Assembly (NCBI GenBank): GCA_030601965.1
Contig: JAUWAR010000055.1
Location: forward strand, 1 to 8,116
Source of the DNA: a bacterium
GTDB lineage: Bacteria; Hydrothermota; UBA3073; JACQXS01; JAUWAR01
DNA length: 8,116 nt
Direction: 5' to 3'
Each line of letters starts with the position of its first letter. Within the stretch, counting starts at the first letter, position 1. Shown piece after piece: positions 1 through 5,205 of the stretch. The notes under the pieces were generated by a model that had not been told where the DNA came from, ran no database searches, and saw nothing but the letters and a program-made list of their open reading frames with translations. The position numbers were made by a program, and so were the translations under genes.

Positions 1-457
1 AATTCCCATTCATTTCAGACCCTGTTGCTGAAATAGTTAATACCACCCCAATAGGCAATGCTTTATCAATATTTTTTCCTGTAAGAAAGTATTCCCATAT
101 ATCTTCATTTCGAGGTGATACCTCAAGCAAAGAGCCAAGCGCTATTGCCTTTCCTGCATCAATAACAGAGCCCCCTCCAACTGCTAAAATGAAGTCTATA
201 TCCTCTTGTTTGCATATTTCTATACCTTTTCTAACTGTCTCAAGTCTCGGATTTGACTCAACTCCTGAAAATTCTATATAATTTATATCTTTAATCTGAC
301 TGATAACCTCATCAAAAATACCATATCTTTTAACTGACCTACCACCTATAACTAACAAAATCTTTGAGCCATATTGTCTTACAAGCCCACCCAGATTTGC
401 AATCTGTCCCTTACCAAAGTATATCTCCGTGGATAAACTAAGTTTGAAATTCCTCAT
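1..457 (-). CDS. Iron-containing alcohol dehydrogenase, BDH-like (3' end beyond window)
   Basis: The first 152 residues of a group III (iron-dependent) alcohol dehydrogenase that runs off the left edge; the family is usually about 380-400 residues. The reading begins MRNFKLSLSTEIYFGKGQI, the typical N-terminus of the NAD(P)H-dependent butanol dehydrogenase branch. GGGSVID at about residues 94-100 is the nucleotide-binding loop, and ATGSEMN at about 144-150 is another family signature. The metal-binding Asp/His residues lie in the missing C-terminal half, so metal use is known only from the family. The ATG is 7 nt after the sucD stop. A GAGAGGG Shine-Dalgarno-like stretch sits in the last sucD codons, about 12 nt upstream, which is rather distant. 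Members reduce aldehydes such as butyraldehyde or succinate semialdehyde; the substrate cannot be read from this fragment. It is probably co-transcribed with sucCD. Confidence 0.9.
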   Translation of the reverse strand, partial: MRNFKLSLSTEIYFGKGQIANLGGLVRQYGSKILLVIGGRSVKRYGIFDEVISQIKDINYIEFSGVESNPRLETVRKGIEICKQEDIDFILAVGGGSVIDAGKAIALGSLLEVSPRNEDIWEYFLTGKNIDKALPIGVVLTISATGSEMNGN

Positions 458-464
458 TGGAGTT

Positions 465-1331
465 CTAAACCCTCTCTTTTACCAAATCGGGAATTTCTAA
501 TGGGCTTTGGGCTACAGGCACATCTGCTTTTTGGAACGCAGAAATTTTTGCCTCAGCAGTGCCTGTCCCTCCTGAAATAATAGCCCCTGCATGTCCCATC
601 CTTTTCCCTGGTGGTGCTGCACGACCTGCAATAAATGCAACTACAGGCTTCTTCATATGTTCTTTGATATAATCAGCCGCAAGTTCCTCATCTGTGCCAC
701 CAATCTCTCCAATCAATACCACACCTTCTGTATCCTTATCCGCCTCAAAAAGAGGTAGTATATCAATAAATGACATCCCAATAATAGTATCCCCTCCAAT
801 TCCCAGACAGGTGGATTGTCCTAATCCTCCTTCTGTTAATTGACTTACAACCTCATAGGTGAGAGTACCACTTCTGGAAACCACACCAATGGGACCTGAT
901 TTGTGAATCCAACCTGGCATTATTCCGACCTTTGCTATCCCAGGAGTAATTACACCGGGACAATTAGGTCCTACAAGTCTCGTATCTGTTCCTTTCAAAT
1001 AATTATATATCTTAAGCATCTCATTTACTGGAATCCCTTCTGTAATGCATACAATTAGTTTAATACCTGCATCTATCGCTTCATACATAGCGTCAGTGGC
1101 AAATTTGGCAGGCACATATATCACTGAGGTATTTGCACCTGTCTTATTCACTGCTTCATACATTGTATTGAATACTGGAACTTTGTGCACTTTCTGTCCT
1201 CCTTTACCAGGAGTAACACCGGCAACGACTTTTGTGCCATATTCCAGCATCAAATTAGTATGGAATGCACCATCCCTGCCTGTAATCCCCTGCACACACA
1301 CCCTTGTCCCTTTATCTACCAAAATACTCAT
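465..1331 (-). CDS. sucD: Succinyl-CoA synthetase (ADP/GDP-forming), alpha subunit
   Basis: Alpha subunit (288 residues, close to the usual 290) of the cytoplasmic enzyme that interconverts succinyl-CoA + NDP + Pi and succinate + CoA + NTP. The N-terminal CoA-binding Rossmann domain shows GITGRDGAFH (15-24) and GVTPGKGGQ (38-46). GPNCPGVITPG follows at 121-131. The phosphohistidine loop GHAGAIISGG gives His247, matching His246 of the E. coli enzyme. All expected catalytic features are present and nothing is truncated. The ATG at 1331 is preceded by AGAAGAAG, a usable but weak Shine-Dalgarno that overlaps the last arm of the structured element at 1337-1389. The gene follows sucC by 64 nt and precedes the alcohol dehydrogenase by 7 nt. 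Related malate-CoA or other acid-CoA ligases share this fold, but the short two-gene sucC-sucD form favours succinate. Confidence 0.96.
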   Translation of the reverse strand: MSILVDKGTRVCVQGITGRDGAFHTNLMLEYGTKVVAGVTPGKGGQKVHKVPVFNTMYEAVNKTGANTSVIYVPAKFATDAMYEAIDAGIKLIVCITEGIPVNEMLKIYNYLKGTDTRLVGPNCPGVITPGIAKVGIMPGWIHKSGPIGVVSRSGTLTYEVVSQLTEGGLGQSTCLGIGGDTIIGMSFIDILPLFEADKDTEGVVLIGEIGGTDEELAADYIKEHMKKPVVAFIAGRAAPPGKRMGHAGAIISGGTGTAEAKISAFQKADVPVAQSPLEIPDLVKERV

Positions 1332-1336
1332 ACTTC

Positions 1337-1389
1337 TTCTACCCAGCTTTAGCTGAGGGTCTTTTACCCTGCACTAAAGTGCGGTAGAA
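1337..1389. repeat. 53-bp cloverleaf-forming palindromic element in the sucC-sucD spacer
   Basis: Read on the plus strand, every base falls into one architecture. TTCTACC (1337-1343) pairs with GGTAGAA (1383-1389) as a 7-bp outer stem. Inside it lie three hairpins with no bases between them: CAGCT-TT-AGCTG (1344-1355), AGGGT-CTTTT-ACCCT (1356-1370) and GCACT-AA-AGTGC (1371-1382). In RNA the two 2-nt loops would open one more pair to give tetraloops. The minus-strand transcript can form the same shape. The element begins 6 nt after the sucC stop and ends 5 nt before the sucD ATG, next to its weak Shine-Dalgarno. There is no U-tract, so it does not look like an intrinsic terminator. It may be a dispersed REP/MITE-like repeat, an mRNA processing or stability element, or a translation modulator of sucD. 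The pairing is read directly; the role is inference. Confidence 0.8.
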
Positions 1390-1395
1390 TTATAC

Positions 1396-2523
1396 TCATC
1401 TTGCTAATTCTATTGCCTTTTTAACCCCTTGTGTCATAGAGGCGGCAAAGTTTAAATTTGTATCTTTAAGCATCTCTTGTGCCTTTTCCTGATTGGTTCC
1501 AGTGAGTCTTACTACAATAGGATGTGGAACTTCCATAGAATTTAATGCAGAAATTATACCACTTGCTATGTCATCACATCTTGTGATACCACCAAATATA
1601 TTAAATAAAATAGATTTTACCCTTTTATTTGTTAATATTATCTTCATTGCAGTTATGACCTTTTCTGGACTTGAACTTCCCCCAACATCTAAAAAGTTAG
1701 CAGGCTCACCTCCATATAACTTAATCATATCCATAGTAGTCATAGCCAATCCTGCACCATTTACAATACACGCAACATTACCATCAAGCCCAACATAACT
1801 GAGTCCAGCCTCCCGTGCGGCAAGCTCTAATGGGTCTTCAGCCTTAGGATCACGCAGTTTTGCCAATTCTTCTCTAAACAGACTATTATCATCAATATTA
1901 ATCTTGGCATCACAGGCTAAAAGTTCTCCTTTGGAAGTTACTACAAGTGGATTAATCTCTGCCAATGAGCAGTTCATTTCTATAAATACTTGATAGAGTT
2001 TCTTGATAATCAAAATCACCTCTTTCCTCAACTCCGGGTCAGTAAAAAGTGGAGCAATTAATCTTTGTATTTGATAGTTTTCAAGTCCTATTAGAGGGTC
2101 AATATTTGCCTTATGAATCTTTTCAGGGGTCTGTTTTACCACTTGTTCAATGTCTATTCCACCTACTGGTGATGTCATTATAACTATCCTTTTTGATGCT
2201 CTATCAACTACTATCCCCACATAGTGTTCCTCTTTTATATCAAAATACTCAGCCACCATTATTTTTTCAACAGGTATGCCCTTAATTTCCATAGAGAGTA
2301 TCTCTTTTGAAAGTTTCTCTGCCTCGTCTGGAGTCCGAGCAATTTTTATCCCACCAGCCTTACCTCTTCCACCAACTTGCACTTGTGCTTTAATTACTAC
2401 AGGCTTCCCAATCTTATCTGCTATCTCTTTTGCCTCAAGAGGTGTATTACAAACCGCACCTCCCGGGGCAGGGATACCGTATTGAGTAAATATCTCCCTT
2501 GCCTGATATTCGTGAATCTTCAT
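1396..2523 (-). CDS. sucC: Succinyl-CoA synthetase (ADP/GDP-forming), beta subunit
   Basis: Beta, nucleotide-binding subunit (375 residues; E. coli has 388) that pairs with SucD. It opens with MKIHEYQAREIF, the classic start of the ATP-grasp domain. Lys45 lies in VVIKAQV and the glycine-rich GRGKAGG is at 52-58. The Mg-nucleotide ligands are in AEINPLV (188-194, Glu189 and Asn191) and Asp205. The C-terminal domain has NGAGLAM (255-261), GGEPANFLDVGG (271-282), FNIFGGITRCDDIA (307-320) and VRLTGTNQ (338-345). The ATG at 2523 overlaps the hdrB TGA as ATGA, so translation is probably coupled to hdrB. ADP versus GDP preference was not determined. The gene is intact and sits between the HdrCB pair and sucD in one apparent operon. 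Confidence 0.96.
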   Translation of the reverse strand: MKIHEYQAREIFTQYGIPAPGGAVCNTPLEAKEIADKIGKPVVIKAQVQVGGRGKAGGIKIARTPDEAEKLSKEILSMEIKGIPVEKIMVAEYFDIKEEHYVGIVVDRASKRIVIMTSPVGGIDIEQVVKQTPEKIHKANIDPLIGLENYQIQRLIAPLFTDPELRKEVILIIKKLYQVFIEMNCSLAEINPLVVTSKGELLACDAKINIDDNSLFREELAKLRDPKAEDPLELAAREAGLSYVGLDGNVACIVNGAGLAMTTMDMIKLYGGEPANFLDVGGSSSPEKVITAMKIILTNKRVKSILFNIFGGITRCDDIASGIISALNSMEVPHPIVVRLTGTNQEKAQEMLKDTNLNFAASMTQGVKKAIELAR

Positions 2524-3386
2524 AATTTAAACACCCCTTCTGGTGATATATAATTCAAGTCAAATCTACAGACCTCTGGGTCTAATCCAAGTGCAATTGC
2601 TAACATCTGAGTGAAGTATAAAACAGGTATTTCCTCAAAATCAGGATATCGGGCCTTTACCTCTCTCTGCCTTGCATCTAAATTAAATTCACATAATGGG
2701 CAACTTGTGATAACTACATCTGCACCCATATCTTTGGCATATTTTAGTATGCTATATGCCTTATCTACTACAATATCTACCGCATTTACAGTCTGGTACG
2801 AACCACAACATTCGTTTTTATAAGGAAAATCAATGGGCTCTGCACCCAGAGTTTCAATAAAATTCTCTAAAATACAAGGGTTTTCAAGGTCATCAATCCC
2901 TGCCTCTTCAGGTCTTAAAAGCATACATCCATAATAAGGTGCAACTTTCAAACCCTCAAGAGGTCTTTTTACTTTTTCTTTTATTTTATCAAATCCTATC
3001 TCATCTCTTAAAACCTCAAGACTATGCAAGACCTCTACATCACCTTGATAATTTATCTCCTCTCTATCCATAAAATCATTTATTTTATCTCTATCTTCTT
3101 CACTGTTTCTTATTCTAATATTTGAACGTTTTAGGGTATTATAGCACATACTACAAAATGTAACCACTCTATTTTCGCCTTCTTCCTTTACCCTAATAAG
3201 GTTTCTTATAGGTGCAAGATGATGTATAAGGTCATCAGATGCAAGTGAATAGACAGTCCCACAACAAGTCCATCTCTTGAGTTCCTTAAGTTCAATCCCT
3301 AAATTTTCAAAAGACGCAATGGCAGAGGACTCAAAATTTTTTGCGGTAGTTTTTAAGGTACATCCCGGATAATAAGAAAGTCTCAT
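2520..3386 (-). CDS. hdrB: Heterodisulfide reductase subunit B-like protein (two CCG domains)
   Basis: A 288-residue protein with two complete cysteine-rich CCG domains. Domain 1 has Cys9, Cys41-Cys42, Cys78 and Cys81 (CX31CCX35CXXC). Domain 2 has Cys154, Cys193-Cys194, Cys229 and Cys232 (CX38CCX34CXXC). In methanogen HdrB these ligate noncubane [4Fe-4S] clusters at which disulfides are reduced. The length and the YYPGC start match HdrB. It lies after hdrC with a 49-nt gap containing heptamer repeats; AAAAGG two bases before the ATG is only a weak ribosome-binding site. Its stop overlaps the sucC start as ATGA. HdrB-like proteins also serve bacterial flavin-based electron transfer, thiol:fumarate reductase (TfrB) and type-E succinate dehydrogenase (SdhE). 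No HdrA or flavoprotein is in the window, so the partner and disulfide or quinone substrate stay open. Confidence 0.9.
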   Translation of the reverse strand: MRLSYYPGCTLKTTAKNFESSAIASFENLGIELKELKRWTCCGTVYSLASDDLIHHLAPIRNLIRVKEEGENRVVTFCSMCYNTLKRSNIRIRNSEEDRDKINDFMDREEINYQGDVEVLHSLEVLRDEIGFDKIKEKVKRPLEGLKVAPYYGCMLLRPEEAGIDDLENPCILENFIETLGAEPIDFPYKNECCGSYQTVNAVDIVVDKAYSILKYAKDMGADVVITSCPLCEFNLDARQREVKARYPDFEEIPVLYFTQMLAIALGLDPEVCRFDLNYISPEGVFKL

Positions 3387-3400
3387 TACCTTTTCTTTTA

Positions 3401-3431
3401 ACTCTTAACTCTCAACTCTTGACTCTCAACT
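3401..3431. repeat. Heptanucleotide tandem repeat (ACTCTYR units) between hdrC and hdrB
   Basis: Four adjacent 7-bp units, ACTCTTA, ACTCTCA, ACTCTTG and ACTCTCA (3401-3428), followed by a partial ACT. They differ only at the last two positions. The array fills most of the 49-bp spacer between the hdrC stop and the hdrB start, ending 15 bp upstream of the hdrB ATG. It probably arose by slippage or is one copy of a dispersed simple repeat. It may be why hdrB has a poor Shine-Dalgarno region and a longer gap than the other pairs in its operon. Confidence 0.75.
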
Positions 3432-3435
3432 GTTT

Positions 3436-3840
3436 TTAGGCTGTAAGCTTACGAAAATTACTTACTAATGCTATTTGGGGCAACTCTACAACCTCTTCCT
3501 TTGGTATTTTAAGTGGCTCAATCTGGTCAATATTTTGTCGTAGTACTATCTGTCTTGCTGATTCCATTACTTTAGCTAAATCAATTCCTTTTGGACACCT
3601 GACAGAACAGGCAAAACAGGAGGCACAAAGCCAGATGGTTTTGCAGTTCAGGACTTCCTCTTTTCTACCAAGTTGTGCCAGTCTAATAACCTGATTAGGG
3701 AGAAGGTCCATAAATGGAGCACTTGGACATCCAGCAGAGCATTTACCACACTGATAGCAGCCCAAGAGATTCTGTTCAGAAAGTTCTTCTATTTTTCGGA
3801 CAAATTCATTCCTTATTTCACCTTTTATTTTTATTCTCAT
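3436..3840 (-). CDS. hdrC: Heterodisulfide reductase subunit C-like ferredoxin protein
   Basis: A 134-residue protein with two [4Fe-4S] ferredoxin motifs: Cys28-X2-Cys31-X2-Cys34-X3-Cys38-Pro and Cys72-X2-Cys75-X2-Cys78-X3-Cys82-Pro. The helical linker DLLPNQVIRLAQLGRKEEVL is typical of HdrC. The family passes electrons to the CCG clusters of HdrB, which follows 49 nt downstream, so the two should form a complex. It is shorter than methanogen HdrC (about 180 residues) at the C-terminus but ends cleanly after a conserved-looking LPQIALVSNFRKLTA, so I do not think it is truncated. The ATG at 3840 is the only good start, yet only AAGATAACCG precedes it, with no Shine-Dalgarno. It is the first gene after the promoter at 3858-3886. 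No transmembrane segment is visible, so it is probably cytoplasmic or peripheral. Confidence 0.9.
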   Translation of the reverse strand: MRIKIKGEIRNEFVRKIEELSEQNLLGCYQCGKCSAGCPSAPFMDLLPNQVIRLAQLGRKEEVLNCKTIWLCASCFACSVRCPKGIDLAKVMESARQIVLRQNIDQIEPLKIPKEEVVELPQIALVSNFRKLTA

Positions 3841-3857
3841 CGGTTATCTTAAGCCAA

Positions 3858-3886
3858 AAAATAGTTTTTTAAAATAGTTCTGTCAA
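3858..3886 (-). promoter_or_regulatory. Sigma-70-type promoter for hdrC-hdrB-sucC-sucD
   Basis: On the minus strand TTGACA (3886-3881, perfect -35) is followed by a 17-bp spacer and TATTTT (3863-3858, 4 of 6 matches to TATAAT). Transcription would start near 3851, leaving a leader of only about 10 nt before the hdrC ATG at 3840. This fits the missing Shine-Dalgarno and suggests near-leaderless initiation. The region is AT-rich and contains a direct repeat AACTATTTT that overlaps the spacer and -10. It is the only spacer in the window large enough for a promoter. Confidence 0.6.
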
Positions 3887-3952
3887 GGAAAAGTTATTTA
3901 ATATATTGACATTTTGGTAGTTAGAATTTGTAATTTATTTGGCATTCGGATT

Positions 3953-4531
3953 TTAATACTCAATCCCCTTCCTTGCTTCTATACCCTTTTGATAATGGTG
4001 TTTTATCTCTTTCATCTCAGTTACAAGGTCTGCAATTTCAATGAGTTTCTGTGGAGCATATCTACCTGTTAGTATGAGTTCTACAGACTCAGGTTTAGAC
4101 TTTAGTAACTCAATGACCTCTTTTAAAGATACTAAATTATAATCTATAGCCACATTTATTTCGTCAAGAATAACCATATCATAGTCTTTACTTAATATAA
4201 TCTCTTTTACACGGTTAAATCCTTTTTTTGCAAGTTGAAGGTCTTCTCCTGACGGGTTATCCTTATTAACAAAACTTGGTAACCCATACTGCTCTATTGT
4301 GAATAAAGGTAGATTCTTTACAGCCACAAGTTCTCCATAATTAATCTTCCCTTTCATAAACTGAACCATAATTACTTTAAGTTTATGCCCCACTGCCCGT
4401 ATGCCCTGTCCTATAGCCGCAGTAGTCTTGCCCTTACCATCACCAGTATAAATTTGCACAGTTCCCTTTGTTCGGATTTCGGATTCCTGCCTGCCGGTAG
4501 GCACGGTCGGATTTCGGATTTGTCTTTTCAT
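3953..4531 (-). CDS. cobO: Cob(I)alamin adenosyltransferase, CobO/BtuR/CobA type
   Basis: Transfers the 5'-deoxyadenosyl group of ATP to cob(I)alamin, making the adenosylcobalamin coenzyme. P-loop GDGKGKTT is at 30-37, the Walker B-like VILDEINVAID around 120-130, and the C-terminal signature runs from VTEMKEIKHHY to RKGIEY. I start at ATG 4531 (192 residues): AGGAG lies 7 nt upstream inside the last birA codons, and the ATG overlaps the birA TGA as ATGA. An ATG at 4537 lies in the same frame but only 1 nt after the AGGAG. Residues 4-20 are encoded by a palindrome between TCGGATT heptamers and look unlike the family, whose core begins near KGTVQIYTGDGKGKTT. A GTG at 4459 behind AAAGGGA is an alternative start giving a compact protein. 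Adenosylcobalamin would serve mutases or diol dehydratases elsewhere. Confidence 0.92.
   Translation of the reverse strand: MKRQIRNPTVPTGRQESEIRTKGTVQIYTGDGKGKTTAAIGQGIRAVGHKLKVIMVQFMKGKINYGELVAVKNLPLFTIEQYGLPSFVNKDNPSGEDLQLAKKGFNRVKEIILSKDYDMVILDEINVAIDYNLVSLKEVIELLKSKPESVELILTGRYAPQKLIEIADLVTEMKEIKHHYQKGIEARKGIEY
4472..4520. repeat. Palindromic insertion flanked by TCGGATT heptamer pairs, inside the 5' end of cobO
   Basis: Two TCGGATT units (4472-4485), a 21-bp GC-rich palindrome (4486-4506), then two more TCGGATT units (4507-4520), 49 bp in all. In the palindrome CCTGCCT (4486-4492) pairs with 4499-4506 as a 7-bp stem with one bulged C at 4504 and a 6-nt loop GCCGGT. The identical 14-bp flanks look like a target duplication or a palindrome dropped into a heptamer array. 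The reading frame passes through, adding residues 4-20 of CobO. A further TCGGATT lies at 3946-3952, directly beyond the cobO stop. The composition is clearly more GC-rich than the surroundings. Mobility is inferred, not shown. Confidence 0.8.
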
Positions 4532-5205
4532 ATACATTCTCCTGCAATAATCTTCTTTATAGTGCCATTTTTAACTCGTAGCAGTAAAGCACCATCCTCA
4601 TCTATATCCATTATTTCACCTTTAGTACTTTTACCTGGAGTTTTTACCTCTATGGTTTTTCCCATTACAGCAGATAGACTTCTCCACTGTTCTAATAATT
4701 CTGAAACCCTTCCCTCTCTCATAACATTATAGTCTGCTTCTATCTTTCCAAGCAATACCTCAATCAATTCTCCTTTTGATATGTCTCTTTTTAATTCCTG
4801 TCTTATGGTAGTGGAGCGTTCTCTAAACTCCTCTGGCAGACAATCAAGAGATATATTTGCATTTATTCCTATACCTACAATAGTATATTCTTGTCCTTGT
4901 TCTGTTAGAATACCTGCTATCTTTTTTCCTTTAACAAGTATATCATTGGGCCACTTTGTTCTGGCATCCAGTCCATACCTCCGGATAGTCTTACAAACAG
5001 ATAGACCAACTATGAGCGTAATTACAGGAGTCTCCTGTTCCAGAATAATAGATATGTACATACCACCTAAGGGAGAGAACCAGTTCCTTTCTAACCTCCC
5101 TTTACCTTTTGTCTGTTTATCTGCAATTATTACTGTGCCAGGCTCAGCTATCTTTTTCGCATATTCATTAGTAGAATCAAGTTCTTCAAAGTGATAAATC
5201 TTCAC
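4528..5205 (-). CDS. birA: Biotin-[acetyl-CoA-carboxylase] ligase, monofunctional
   Basis: Activates biotin with ATP to biotinyl-5'-AMP and attaches it to the lysine of biotin carboxyl carrier domains. The catalytic domain shows DSTN (10-13), GKGRLERNWFSP (34-45, biotinyl-AMP loop), KWPNDI (84-89), KIAGILTE (95-102) and GIGINAN (111-117). The C-terminal SH3-like domain is near 175-225. At 225 residues it lacks the roughly 60-residue N-terminal helix-turn-helix of E. coli BirA, so it should be an enzyme and not the biotin repressor. The start is GTG at 5205, overlapping the thiolase TGA as GTGA; its stop overlaps the cobO ATG at 4531. Placement in an acyl-CoA operon suggests a biotin-dependent carboxylase or decarboxylase nearby, but none is in the window. 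Confidence 0.94.
   Translation of the reverse strand: MKIYHFEELDSTNEYAKKIAEPGTVIIADKQTKGKGRLERNWFSPLGGMYISIILEQETPVITLIVGLSVCKTIRRYGLDARTKWPNDILVKGKKIAGILTEQGQEYTIVGIGINANISLDCLPEEFRERSTTIRQELKRDISKGELIEVLLGKIEADYNVMREGRVSELLEQWRSLSAVMGKTIEVKTPGKSTKGEIMDIDEDGALLLRVKNGTIKKIIAGECI

Noticed and set aside
1045..1356. Plus-strand open frame opposite the sucD 5' part (and similar ones opposite birA, the thiolase and the dehydrogenase).
   Set aside because: These are antisense shadows of strongly supported genes, with no recognisable domains and no ribosome-binding sites or spacing consistent with expression.
1356..1370. AGGGT-CTTTT-ACCCT hairpin as an intrinsic terminator after sucC.
   Set aside because: No U-tract follows, the stem is only 5 bp, and termination here would separate sucC from sucD.
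465..2523. sucD as CoA-dependent succinate-semialdehyde dehydrogenase (the Clostridium kluyveri use of the name), forming a 4-hydroxybutyrate pathway with the adjacent alcohol dehydrogenase.
   Set aside because: The sequence is the CoA-ligase alpha subunit with the phosphohistidine loop GHAGAIISGG and has a matching beta subunit; no aldehyde dehydrogenase fold is present.
3906..3934. Plus-strand TTGACA-N17-TGTAAT promoter-like pair between hdrC and cobO.
   Set aside because: It points into the antisense strand of cobO, no plus-strand gene follows, and such matches are expected by chance in AT-rich spacer. An antisense RNA cannot be excluded but nothing else supports it.
3841..3952. Terminator or small RNA in the cobO-hdrC spacer.
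   Set aside because: I found no GC-rich stem followed by a T-run, and no structured conserved block apart from the promoter and one TCGGATT heptamer.
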